Below, piece after piece: positions 15,071-23,565 of a stretch of DNA of 64,000 nt (within the stretch, counting starts at the first letter, position 1; each line of letters begins with the position of its first letter). The position numbers were made by a program, and so were the translations under genes. The stretch spans positions 248,001 to 312,000 of the forward strand of contig JAWKHS010000004.1 in the NCBI GenBank assembly GCA_041394705.1. Reading direction: 5' to 3'. The notes below the pieces were generated by a model. That model was given only the letters and a program-made list of their open reading frames with translations. It made no database searches and had not been told where the DNA came from. This DNA comes from Vicinamibacterales bacterium (GTDB lineage Bacteria; Acidobacteriota; Vicinamibacteria; Vicinamibacterales; UBA2999).

Positions 15071-16423
15071 ATGGCACGACGAGTACTGCGGAACATTGCC
15101 GTGATCGCCGCGGCGTGGTGGCTGGGGGCCGGCGTGGCGCACGCCCAGGCGCCCGTGCTGTCGCCCCCGATCGTGAACGGCAACGACGTCACGCTCAACT
15201 GGACGGCCACGGCGGGCGCCACGGGCTACGACCTCCAATACGGTGTCGCCAGCGGCGTGTATCTGGGCAGCCTCCCGCTCGGCAACACGACGACCTTCAC
15301 CATTCCCGGCGCCCCGAATGGCATCTTCGCCCTTCGCATCGTGGCCACGACGCCCGGCGGCCAGGTACCCGGCAACGAGGTGATCGTGCAGGTGCCGGCC
15401 CCGCCGGCGGCGCCCTCCAATTTTGTCGTCGCCCGCAACGGCACGGGGATCGTCGCCGCGTGGACGCCCGGCGCAGGCGGCGCCACGGCGGACTTCTATC
15501 AGTTCCAGATCGGCTTCGGTCCCGGCCAGACGGCCTTCACGGCGAACGTGACCAACGCCGGATGGGGATACCCGGGTGGCGTGCCCGCGGGCACCTACTA
15601 CGCCAGGGTGGTCGCCTACAACAACACCTCCGGCGTGAGCGCGCCCTCCAACGAGTTCGTGATCAACATGCCGCCGGGCGGCGCCTGCGACGCCGCCGTC
15701 AGCGACTTCAACGCGAGCGGATTCAGCCGGATCCTCAGCCTGTCCTGGACGCCCATCGCCGGCGTGGCTCACTTCGTCAGCGCGTCGCTTGACGGCGTGC
15801 CACTCGCCGCGAACGTCCAGGTCCCAGGCAACGGCCGCTTCAACTGGGGCTACACGGGGACGGGCCCCCAAACCGGCACTCTCCCCCCACTTGGAACGTG
15901 GGACTTCGACGTGCGGACGGTGTTCGCCTGCGGGAGTGAGAGCACGAAGCACATCACGCTGGCCAATATCGGCAACCCGCCGCCCGGGCCTCGCGCTGCG
16001 GACCCTGCGCCCGGCGATTACCTGCGGGCACCCGAGAACGCGGCGCGTGCCGTGGTGAACGCCGTGGCGGCCCGCCGCCCGGATCTGCTGAACGCCTCGT
16101 GCGGCAACAACCGCTTCATGTTCGAAGTCGTCAAGGAACTGCGCAAACTCGACACGCGCTGGGGCCTGAACGTCAAGCGCGGCTACCAGGGATTGTCGCA
16201 GGACGTGGTGGCGTGGAATGGGTCGGCCCTCCCGGATGAGGGCGCCACCACCGGCCCCACGGGCGCGACGGTCAATATTCAGATCTTCGACGTCATCGGT
16301 GGCCACTGTGGGCCGAGGCCCGGGCCGAACTGGGAAGACGTGACGGGAAAGACGCTCGCGAACGGAGATACGCGTGCCGTCTGGACCCTCACCTACTACC
16401 TTGACGCCGGCTACACGCCCTAG
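15071..16423 (+). CDS. Exported FN3 protein sharing the unrecognised C-terminal domain
   Basis: 450 residues: signal peptide (cleavage near GVAHAQ-AP), two clear FN3 repeats (about 25-110 and 111-205), a less regular beta-rich region (about 206-310) and the same C-terminal domain as the preceding gene (about 320-450): LDTRWGLNVKRGYQGLSQDV, FDVIGGHCGPRPGPNWEDVT and VWTLTYYLDAG. Paralogous with the gene upstream, most likely an old duplication since the N-terminal parts have diverged. Start ATG gives a standard signal peptide. Followed by a strong hairpin terminator. Function unknown; exported location is the only firm inference. Confidence 0.84.
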   Translation: MARRVLRNIAVIAAAWWLGAGVAHAQAPVLSPPIVNGNDVTLNWTATAGATGYDLQYGVASGVYLGSLPLGNTTTFTIPGAPNGIFALRIVATTPGGQVPGNEVIVQVPAPPAAPSNFVVARNGTGIVAAWTPGAGGATADFYQFQIGFGPGQTAFTANVTNAGWGYPGGVPAGTYYARVVAYNNTSGVSAPSNEFVINMPPGGACDAAVSDFNASGFSRILSLSWTPIAGVAHFVSASLDGVPLAANVQVPGNGRFNWGYTGTGPQTGTLPPLGTWDFDVRTVFACGSESTKHITLANIGNPPPGPRAADPAPGDYLRAPENAARAVVNAVAARRPDLLNASCGNNRFMFEVVKELRKLDTRWGLNVKRGYQGLSQDVVAWNGSALPDEGATTGPTGATVNIQIFDVIGGHCGPRPGPNWEDVTGKTLANGDTRAVWTLTYYLDAGYTP

Positions 16424-16448
16424 CACAATCGCCTAGGTTGGTGATGAG

Positions 16449-16479
16449 GGGCCGATGCGCGATCGCCGCATCGGCCCTT
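16449..16479 (+). terminator. Hairpin terminator after the second FN3 gene
   Basis: Perfect 11-bp stem GGGCCGATGCG / CGCATCGGCCC with a 7-nt loop, followed by TT and a mixed TTCGTCGTT tract. Strong stem, weak T-run. Confidence 0.6.
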
Positions 16480-16505
16480 CGTCGTTAGAGTCCGCTCCGC
16501 ATGCC

Positions 16506-18509
16506 ATGGCCGTGACCGACATCCGAATCTCCCGCCCTGTCGCGCAGGCGCGCTCTCTCGCCGCCGTGGCCTTCGTCGCCGCCCTCGCCCACGGGACTGC
16601 CGCGGCGCAGCCGGCCACCGCCACTCCGGGCCTCATCGTGCGCGGCCGTGTCTCCGGCGCCGCGTCTCGCTGGGATCAGGGCGCGCTCTACACGTACGTC
16701 ACCGTTGAGATCACGCGCGTCGTGGTCGGCACGGGCGTCCCCGATCGGGTCGTCCTGAAACAGCTGGGCGGCGAGGTCGGCGGCATCGGTATGTGGGTGG
16801 CGGGTCAGGCAGCCTTCCGGCCCGACGAAGATGTGCTCCTCGATCTCGAGGCGGATCGCACGGGGACGCTGCACACGCGGGGGCTGGCGCGCGGCAAGTG
16901 GCGTGTCGAGCGCGATCCGGGAACGGGCGTGGACCTCGCGGTGCAGGCACCCGGCGCCGGCGTCGACACCCGGACACGCCTTGCGAGCCTGGAGGCCACG
17001 CTCGCCGCCAACACGCCGCCGCTTGCGGCCTTCGTCGCCTCGCCTCCGGAATTCTCGGCGGCGCCTCTCGGCCCTGGCGCCCAGTACGCCTACCTGCCGA
17101 CGGACGGCGGCTATCCGGCGCGCTGGCACGAAGTGGACAGCGGCACGACCGTCCCCGTGGACTACCCCTCCTCCCTTCCCGCGGGATGGCCCGGCTCCCC
17201 GTCGGACGCGACGGCAGCCGTGAACCTCTGGCGCAACTCGGGAATGGATCTCGACCTCGCCGGCGCTGCGAATCTGCCGCTCGGCCAGTGCCCGGCCACC
17301 TTCACGGGCATCGGGCGCATCGCCGTGGCCTACACGAACAGCTGCGGCGCGGCGATCCCCGACTGGGTCATTGGCGGCGGCTACTACACGACAGGCGATC
17401 TGCGGACGGTCGGCGGCACGACGTTCCAGAAGTTCCTGCAGGGATTCGTGCTGCTGGGCGACAGCGCGCCGCCGAGTGCCGGGTGCTTCCGCGATGCGAT
17501 CACGCATGGCCTCGGACACGCGCTGGGCCTGGGACACTCCTCGAGCGCCGGCGCCATCATGAACGCGGGACCGCCGTCGGGCTGCGCGAGCGGTCCATCG
17601 GGACTCGGCGCCGACGACCTGGCCGGCATCACGGCCATCTACCAAGGCATCCCCAGCGGCGGCAATCCGCCGAACACGCCCACGAACTTCTCGGTGTCCG
17701 CCGTGCTCTCCAGCGTGACGCTGTCGTGGACGCCTGCGAGCACCGGCGGCGCCGCCCAGCACTACCTGGTCGATGCCGGCACGGCGCCGTCGACCTACAA
17801 CCTCGGGACGGCCGTCGTGAACGCCCCCCAGACCACGTTGACCGCGAACGACGTGCCGCCCGGCGTCTACTACCTGCGCGTGCGTGCCGAGAACGTGCTG
17901 GGCACAAGTGCCCCGTCCCCAGAGCGGTCCGTGACGGTCGGCGGATGCGCCTTGCCGGGAGCCCCCGCGACGTTCACCGGGTCGTCGAACGACATGGTCG
18001 TGAATCTGCAGTGGACGCCGCCGGCCGCCGGGGTGGTACAGGGCTATCGACTCGTCGCGGGCAGCGCGCCCGGCCTCGGCAACCTGGCTACCGTGGACCT
18101 GAGCGCCGCCGTGACCAGCCTCCAGGCCACGGCCCCGTACGGGACGTACTACCTCCGCGCCCATGCCACGAACGTCTGCGGCATCAGCCCGCCGTCCGCC
18201 GAAATCGTCCTCAACGTCCAGCCGTGCACCGCGCCGCCCGCTGCGCCCATCGGTTTCGCCGGTTCGGTGAACGGGTCGTTCGTCAGCCTGGCGTGGTCGC
18301 CGCCGGCCACGGACCCCTCGCCCACCTCCTACGTCCTCTCCGCCGGAACCGCGCCGGGGCTGAGCAACATCACCGTCTACGACACGGGCTCGACAGCCAC
18401 CGCGCTCGGCGCACCTGCGCCGCCCGGCACCTACTACATCCGCGCCGCCTCGAAGAACGCCTGCGGCACGAGTGGCCCCTCGAACGAAGTGGTTCTGGTG
18501 GTGCCATAG
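16506..18509 (+). CDS. Matrixin-like exported protein with three FN3 domains, catalytic Glu missing
   Basis: 667 residues: signal peptide (about 1-35), a region about 40-165 of unknown fold, a metzincin-like domain (about 190-380), then three FN3 repeats (about 392-667). The zinc site reads ITHGLGHALGLGHSSSAGAIM: His334, His338 and His344 and the Met-turn are kept, but the general-base Glu expected at 335 is Gly (codon GGC at 17508-17510). By established metzincin chemistry a protein without that Glu should bind zinc but hydrolyse peptides poorly or not at all. The FN3 repeats resemble those of the two preceding genes, making a three-gene rightward FN3 island. Start is the ATG that begins the signal peptide; no strong Shine-Dalgarno. 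Confidence 0.82.
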   Translation: MAVTDIRISRPVAQARSLAAVAFVAALAHGTAAAQPATATPGLIVRGRVSGAASRWDQGALYTYVTVEITRVVVGTGVPDRVVLKQLGGEVGGIGMWVAGQAAFRPDEDVLLDLEADRTGTLHTRGLARGKWRVERDPGTGVDLAVQAPGAGVDTRTRLASLEATLAANTPPLAAFVASPPEFSAAPLGPGAQYAYLPTDGGYPARWHEVDSGTTVPVDYPSSLPAGWPGSPSDATAAVNLWRNSGMDLDLAGAANLPLGQCPATFTGIGRIAVAYTNSCGAAIPDWVIGGGYYTTGDLRTVGGTTFQKFLQGFVLLGDSAPPSAGCFRDAITHGLGHALGLGHSSSAGAIMNAGPPSGCASGPSGLGADDLAGITAIYQGIPSGGNPPNTPTNFSVSAVLSSVTLSWTPASTGGAAQHYLVDAGTAPSTYNLGTAVVNAPQTTLTANDVPPGVYYLRVRAENVLGTSAPSPERSVTVGGCALPGAPATFTGSSNDMVVNLQWTPPAAGVVQGYRLVAGSAPGLGNLATVDLSAAVTSLQATAPYGTYYLRAHATNVCGISPPSAEIVLNVQPCTAPPAAPIGFAGSVNGSFVSLAWSPPATDPSPTSYVLSAGTAPGLSNITVYDTGSTATALGAPAPPGTYYIRAASKNACGTSGPSNEVVLVVP

Positions 18510-18541
18510 GCGGAGCCCGTCCTGCTGCGGCGACCCGACCC

Positions 18542-18547
18542 TAGAAT
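18542..18547 (+). promoter_or_regulatory. -10 box of the GNAT gene
   Basis: TAGAAT ending 10 nt before the ATG at 18558; predicts a leader of about 3-4 nt. No -35 match. Confidence 0.35.
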
Positions 18548-18557
18548 GGCACCAGCG

Positions 18558-19523
18558 ATGCCGTCGCCGACCCCGCTCCGCGACCTTCCGGCCGACGCGC
18601 TCACCGGGCTCATCGAGGCGTATCCGCACAAGCCGTACCGCCACTACCGGACCTACTCCCGCAGGCAGCAGCACGCGATCCTCTCCGCCGAGATCGCCCA
18701 GGCGCTCGCCGTGCCGGGTGAGTTCAGTCTCGTGACGGCGGGCGCGGCGCCCGCGGCCGCCGTGGCGCGGCCCCTGGCGTGGGACAGCGCCTTCTTCGGC
18801 GTGCCGATGGGACGGATCGACTACGTGCTCTCGGCGCCCGAGACCGGGCGCGACGCCCGGGTGGCCGTCGTGGGCGGCATCTGCGATCGGGCGCGCGCTG
18901 CCGGAATCCGGCACCTGACCGCGCGGGTGGACGTCGCCGACCTCGACACGCTCTCGGTGCTCGAAGACCACGGGTTTCGGACGCTGGACGCCCTGGTGAC
19001 CTACATCATGCGCCCGGTGAAGGACCCGCCGGCCGACGTCAGGACCGTCGGTCTCATTCGGGAATCGCGGCCGGACGATCACGGCGCCATCCTCGACATC
19101 ACCCGGGAGGCCTATCGCGGCTACCGCGGCCGGTTCCACCTCGATCCGCACCTGCCCCCGGGGCGCGCCGACGAGTTCTACGTCGAGTGGGCCCGCCAGT
19201 GCGTGTCGGGCGCCATGGCCGACATCATCCTGGTCTCGGAGGATTCCAGCGGCGGACTCAACGGCTACCTGGCATACCGGCGGCGCCAGCCGGCGTCCAG
19301 CCTGGGCATGCCCATCTTCGGCGGCGGCCTCGGCGCGTGCCGCCGCGAAACGCCCGGCGCGTATGCGTCGCTGCTGCGCGACGCGACGCACTGGTCGCAC
19401 GACCGGGGCGGAATGGGCGAGTACCAGACGCAGAACTACAACTTCCCCGTCATCCGCGTCTACGAGGCCGCGGGAGCGCACTACGTGCGCGCCGAGTACA
19501 CCCTGCACGCCTGGCTCGGATGA
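18558..19523 (+). CDS. GNAT-family N-acetyltransferase-like protein
   Basis: 321 residues, cytoplasmic. The middle (about 70-160: WDSAFFGVPMGRIDYVL, then a stretch around EDHGFRTLDALVTYIMRP) resembles the first half of WecD-type dTDP-fucosamine acetyltransferases, and a second half (about 170-321) begins with the GNAT-like IRESRPDDHGAILDI and ends with NYNFPVIRVYEAAGAHYVRA, as in dual-GNAT proteins. Acceptor substrate unknown; sugar-nucleotide acetylation is a guess from the family. The ATG at 18558 is chosen over an in-frame ATG 12 nt upstream because the latter sits inside the -10 box. Followed by the tRNA gene. Confidence 0.7.
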   Translation: MPSPTPLRDLPADALTGLIEAYPHKPYRHYRTYSRRQQHAILSAEIAQALAVPGEFSLVTAGAAPAAAVARPLAWDSAFFGVPMGRIDYVLSAPETGRDARVAVVGGICDRARAAGIRHLTARVDVADLDTLSVLEDHGFRTLDALVTYIMRPVKDPPADVRTVGLIRESRPDDHGAILDITREAYRGYRGRFHLDPHLPPGRADEFYVEWARQCVSGAMADIILVSEDSSGGLNGYLAYRRRQPASSLGMPIFGGGLGACRRETPGAYASLLRDATHWSHDRGGMGEYQTQNYNFPVIRVYEAAGAHYVRAEYTLHAWLG

Positions 19524-19588
19524 ACGGGACGAAAGGCTGTGTTAGACTTCGTAGGTTGTCCGGCCGTCGGGCAGCGCAGGCCTATCGT

Positions 19589-19664
<76 letters not shown>

Positions 19665-19749
19665 ATCCTTCAGGCCCCGTCCCCAACACCGCTCGACCAG
19701 CCCTGGTCGTCGCACCGGCGTCGGCCCGTGCCATTTTCCGGCAACCCCG

Positions 19750-19755
19750 TATACT
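19750..19755 (+). promoter_or_regulatory. -10 box placing lolA transcription start at its GTG
   Basis: TATACT followed by exactly 6 nt (AGAACC) and the lolA GTG, so the first transcribed base should be at or next to the start codon. Confidence 0.5.
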
Positions 19756-19761
19756 AGAACC

Positions 19762-20433
19762 GTGATCCATCCCCGGTCGCACGCACGCCGCCTGGCGCTC
19801 GTGCTGGTGGGTGTGGCCAGCGTCGCGCTGGCCCAGCCGGCCTCTACCGCGCCGTCGGCCGCCGAGCTGGCGGCCAGGGTCCAGCAGCGGTACGACGGGA
19901 TTTCGGATTTCGAAGCACAGTTCACGCAGACCTACGAAGGCGGCGTCCTGCGCTCGAAGACGACGGAGAAAGGCACGGTCGTCATCAAGCGCCCAGGGCG
20001 GATGCGCTGGGTCTACACCGCGCCGGAGCGGAAGGAATTCATCTCCAACGGCGACGACGTGTTCGCCTACTTCCCCCTGGACCGGCAGGTCATCATCAGC
20101 CCCGCGCCGACCGGGTCTGACACGACGCCCGCCCTCTTCCTGACCGGACGCGCCGACCTCGTGCGGGACTTCGACGCCTCGCTGATGGACGTGCCTGGCG
20201 CCCCGGACGGCCTCCTGGGCCTCAAACTGGTGGCCAGGCGTCCCGACCCGGACTTCGAGTGGCTGGCCATCGCGGTGGACCCGCGCACCTTCCAGATCCG
20301 CCACTTGGTGGCGCAGGACCGCCAGGGCGGGCGGTCCATCTTCGGCTTCTCCAACCTGAAGGAGAACCGCCGGCCGCCCGATACGCTGTTCGACTTCCGG
20401 ATCCCCAAGGGCGTGGACGTCGTCCGGCAATGA
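19762..20433 (+). CDS. lolA: Outer-membrane lipoprotein carrier protein LolA
   Basis: Periplasmic chaperone that ferries lipoproteins from the LolCDE transporter to the outer membrane. 223 residues: signal peptide (about 1-26), then the LolA fold, with the hallmark YDGISDFEAQFTQTY, GTVVIKRPGRMRWVYTAPE and the later LVARRPDPDFEWLAIAVDP. The GTG start has no Shine-Dalgarno and sits 6 nt after a TATACT box, so the mRNA is probably leaderless. The stop codon overlaps the start of the downstream lipoprotein secretin by 4 nt (ATGA). Confidence 0.9.
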   Translation: MIHPRSHARRLALVLVGVASVALAQPASTAPSAAELAARVQQRYDGISDFEAQFTQTYEGGVLRSKTTEKGTVVIKRPGRMRWVYTAPERKEFISNGDDVFAYFPLDRQVIISPAPTGSDTTPALFLTGRADLVRDFDASLMDVPGAPDGLLGLKLVARRPDPDFEWLAIAVDPRTFQIRHLVAQDRQGGRSIFGFSNLKENRRPPDTLFDFRIPKGVDVVRQ

Positions 20434-22295
20434 CCTTCGGCCCCACCCGATTGCGTGCCGCCTTGCCGGCCATCGCCGGCCTCGCGCTCGCCGTGTCGCT
20501 CGCGGGCTGCGCCGCGCGGGGCGCCGCGCAGAACGGACTGGCCGCCGAGCGCGCGCAGGACTACGACTTGGCGGTCGCCGAGTACACGAAGGCGGTGCGG
20601 GCCAGGCCCGACGACAGGACGCTCCGCCTCGCGCTCGATCGCGCCAAGCTTCGCGCGTCCCAGGATCATTTCTCGCGGGCTCGCCGCCACGCGGCGGTCG
20701 GCCGCAGCGAGGAGGCCCTGGTCGAGTATCAGCTGGCCGCCGAGCTGAATCCCGCCGGCGGCGAGATCCAGGACGAACTGCGCGCCCTTCGGGCCCAGAT
20801 GCGGACCCAGGTCGCGGTGGACCGCGGCGGCCAGACGACGCTCGAGGCGCTCATCAAGGAGAGCCTCGCCGCCCCGCTCCCCGGCGCCGACCTTCCCCCG
20901 GGCATCACGATGCCTGAGACGCTCGTGTTCCGCGACGCCAGCGCCAGGGACATCTTCACCGCCATCGGTCAGTTCGCCAACCTGAGCGTCGTCTTCGATC
21001 CGGCGTTTCGGGACCAGACGTTGAGTCTGGACCTGCACAACCAGCCGTTGGCCGAGGCGCTGACCTCCATCGGCACGAGCACGCGCACGTTCTGGCGGGT
21101 CACGGCGCCACGGACGATTGCCGTGATTCCCGACACGGCGGCCAAGCGGCGGGAGTACGACGAGGAGATCGTCCGGACCTTCTTCCTGAGCAACGCCGAC
21201 CTGAAGGAGACGGTGGACGTCCTGCGGATCGTGGTGGATGCCCGCCGGCTGGCGCCCGTGCAGGGCGCCAACGCCATCACCATCAAGGACACGCCCGAAC
21301 GGGTCGCTGCGGCCGGTCGCATCATCCAGGCGATCGACAAGGCCCGTCCTGAAGTCGTCATCGACGTGGAGTTGCTGGAAGTCGACCGGACCCGCCTCCA
21401 GGACTACGGCCTGCAGATCGCCTCGCCCACCACGACGCCGACGGGCATCGACGGCCAGGCCACCGTGGATCGGGACCGCCTGACGCTGCGCGACCTGCGA
21501 AGCCTCACGTCGTCCGACGTGCTCCTGACGAACCTCCCGGGCCTGTACTACCGCCTGCTCAAGAGCGACACGAACACGCGCACACTGGCGAATCCCCAGT
21601 TGCGCACCCAGGAAGGCACGGCCGCGCAGGCCCGTTTCGGCGAGCGCGTGCCGGTCCCCGTCACGACGTTCGCGCCGATCGCGGCCGGCGGCGTGCAGAC
21701 GCAGCCCATCACCTCGTTCAACTACGAGAACATCGGCGTCAACATCGACATCACGCCCCGCATGCACCACGACGACGACGTGTCGCTCGCGGTCCGCGTG
21801 GAGGTCAGCAGCATTTCCGGCAGCGGCTTCGGCGGCCTGCCGACGTTCGGCAATCGCTCGATCTCGACCGTCATCCGGCTGCGGGACGGCGAGACGAACA
21901 TGCTGGCCGGCCTCATCCGCGACGAGGAGCGGAAGGTGGCCTCCGGCATCCCCGGCCTGAGCGACATCCCGCTGGTCGGCAAGCTCTTCGCGTTCAACAG
22001 GACCGAGACGCAGGCGACCGACATCATCCTCACCCTGACGCCGCACATCGTCCGCGTGCTGGACCTGAACGAGGCGGACGTCCGGGCGTTCAAGGTCGGC
22101 CGCGACACAGGCGCCGCCGTGATCGATGTTCCGGGCCCGCCGGCGGCCCGACCGCCCGCCGACGACGCCGCCGCCGGGAACCCGTCCGCTGCGCCCGTCC
22201 TCCGGCCGATGCCGACGATGCCGCAGACGGCCACGCCGGTGAAGCCTCCGCCCCCGGGCGTGAAGCCTCCGCCCCCGCCGGGCGGCGGACGCTGA
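20430..22295 (+). CDS. Secretin (GspD-like) predicted to be a lipoprotein, with N-terminal TPR-like region
   Basis: 621 residues. The leader ends in the lipobox S-L-A-G-C (Cys27), unusual for a secretin. Residues about 30-135 are helical and TPR-like (QDYDLAVAEYTKAVRARPDD); about 170-245 is a secretin/TonB short N-terminal domain (ETLVFRDASARDIFTAIGQF); about 255-330 a NolW-like N domain; then the secretin barrel with RDGETNMLAGLIRDEERK and IPLVGKLFAFNRTETQATDI ending in TPHIVRV. The tail is Pro-rich. Such C-terminal signatures are those of type II/IV secretion channels. No other Gsp or Tad genes lie nearby. It overlaps lolA by 4 nt, suggesting coupled expression with the lipoprotein carrier that could deliver it to the outer membrane. 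Confidence 0.88.
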   Translation: MTFGPTRLRAALPAIAGLALAVSLAGCAARGAAQNGLAAERAQDYDLAVAEYTKAVRARPDDRTLRLALDRAKLRASQDHFSRARRHAAVGRSEEALVEYQLAAELNPAGGEIQDELRALRAQMRTQVAVDRGGQTTLEALIKESLAAPLPGADLPPGITMPETLVFRDASARDIFTAIGQFANLSVVFDPAFRDQTLSLDLHNQPLAEALTSIGTSTRTFWRVTAPRTIAVIPDTAAKRREYDEEIVRTFFLSNADLKETVDVLRIVVDARRLAPVQGANAITIKDTPERVAAAGRIIQAIDKARPEVVIDVELLEVDRTRLQDYGLQIASPTTTPTGIDGQATVDRDRLTLRDLRSLTSSDVLLTNLPGLYYRLLKSDTNTRTLANPQLRTQEGTAAQARFGERVPVPVTTFAPIAAGGVQTQPITSFNYENIGVNIDITPRMHHDDDVSLAVRVEVSSISGSGFGGLPTFGNRSISTVIRLRDGETNMLAGLIRDEERKVASGIPGLSDIPLVGKLFAFNRTETQATDIILTLTPHIVRVLDLNEADVRAFKVGRDTGAAVIDVPGPPAARPPADDAAAGNPSAAPVLRPMPTMPQTATPVKPPPPGVKPPPPPGGGR

Positions 22296-22304
22296 GCGCG
22301 CGAC

Positions 22305-23558
22305 TCAGACCCGGGCGACCTTCGCGCCCAACGACTGCAAGCGCTCCACGAGGCGGCTGTAGCCGCGCTCCACGGTCTCCAGCGGCTCGACGCGGCTCTC
22401 CCCGTTGGCGGCCAGGGCCGCCGCGATGAGGGCCATGCCGGAGCGGATGTCGCGGCTGTCGAGGACCTTGCCGCGCAGCTTCGCCGGCCCGGTCACGATG
22501 ATCCGGTGCGGATCGCAGAGGAACAGGTCCGCGCCCATGCCGCTCATCTGCTCGAGCGCGAAGAGCCGGAGTTCGTACATCCAGTCGTGTACCAGGGTCG
22601 CGCCATCCGCCTGCGTCGCCAGCACGGTCGCCAGGCTGACGAGATCGCTGGGGAACGACGGCCAGAGGCCCGTGGTGATCCGGCCCGCGCCCGAGAGGGC
22701 AGACGGCGTCACGTGCAGGGTGTCGCCCTGCGACCGGGCCGCGACACCGAGCTTCCTGAGCGTGGCCGTCACCACTTCCATGTCGACGGCCCGGGCCCCA
22801 CGGATCTCGATGTCCCCGCCCGTGATGGCGCCGACCACGGCCCAGCTCCCCGCCTCGATGTAGTCCCCCCAGAGCGCTTTCGATGCCCCGTGCAGGCGGC
22901 CGCTGCCCTCGACGCGTATGGTGTGCGAGCCCGCACCCGACACGCCCACGCCCATCAGCGACAGGAACTCGCAGAGCTCGACGACGTGCGGCTCGCAGGC
23001 CGCGTGGCGGATCTCGCTGATGCCCGGCGCGGCCGCCGCCGCGAGCAGCGCGGTCTCGGTGCCGGTGACGGAGGCTTCGTCCAGGTAGATCGACGTCGGA
23101 GCCAGGCCGCGCGGGGCCTCGAGCCGGTGCCCCGGCCCCTCGACGACCTCCGCGCCCATCGCCGCCAGGGCCTCGAGGTGCGTGCGGATGGTGCGCCGGG
23201 CCGGGAAGTCGCCGCCGGGCGGCGCGATGTAGGCGCGGCCCGTCCGCGCCAGCAGGGGGCCCAGCAGCAACACCGACCCGCGGAGCCGGCCGACCAGCGC
23301 CCGGTCGGGTTCATGGGACGTGACCTGCCGGCAGGCGATCTCCAGCGTCGAGCTGCCGATGCCCGCGACCTCGGCGCCGAGGTCGAGCAGCAGCCGCGCC
23401 ATCACGTCGACGTCGGCAATCCGCGGGACGTTCGTGAGCACGCACGGATCTGGCGTGAGCAGCGTCGCCGCCATGAGCGGCAGCGCCGCGTTCTTGTTGC
23501 CTTCCACGTCGACCACGCCGGACAGGCGATGGCCGCCTTCGATGATGAGCGTCGACAT
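22305..23558 (-). CDS. murA: UDP-N-acetylglucosamine 1-carboxyvinyltransferase (MurA), Cys115-to-Asp type
   Basis: First committed enzyme of peptidoglycan precursor synthesis, adding enolpyruvate to UDP-GlcNAc. 417 residues of EPSP-synthase fold; signatures VEGNKNAALPLMAATLL, the C-terminal FPSDLVSLATVLATQADG, DSRDIRSGMALIAAALA and ERGYSRLVERLQSLGAKV. In the catalytic loop (PPGGDFPARRTI) the usual Cys115 is Asp117 (codon at 23208-23210). Cys-to-Asp at this position is known to keep activity but block fosfomycin alkylation. Several other loop residues also differ, so a paralogue with altered specificity cannot be excluded. Starts 7 nt after murB and ends the nagZ operon. Confidence 0.88.
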   Translation of the reverse strand: MSTLIIEGGHRLSGVVDVEGNKNAALPLMAATLLTPDPCVLTNVPRIADVDVMARLLLDLGAEVAGIGSSTLEIACRQVTSHEPDRALVGRLRGSVLLLGPLLARTGRAYIAPPGGDFPARRTIRTHLEALAAMGAEVVEGPGHRLEAPRGLAPTSIYLDEASVTGTETALLAAAAAPGISEIRHAACEPHVVELCEFLSLMGVGVSGAGSHTIRVEGSGRLHGASKALWGDYIEAGSWAVVGAITGGDIEIRGARAVDMEVVTATLRKLGVAARSQGDTLHVTPSALSGAGRITTGLWPSFPSDLVSLATVLATQADGATLVHDWMYELRLFALEQMSGMGADLFLCDPHRIIVTGPAKLRGKVLDSRDIRSGMALIAAALAANGESRVEPLETVERGYSRLVERLQSLGAKVARV

Positions 23559-23565
23559 GACGATC

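Noticed and set aside
18545..18560. TGGCAC-type sequence with GG-N10-GC spacing (sigma-54-like) over the GNAT start codon
   Set aside because: The -12 element would lie on the start codon itself and transcription would begin inside the gene; the -12 box is ATGC rather than TTGC. Probably chance.
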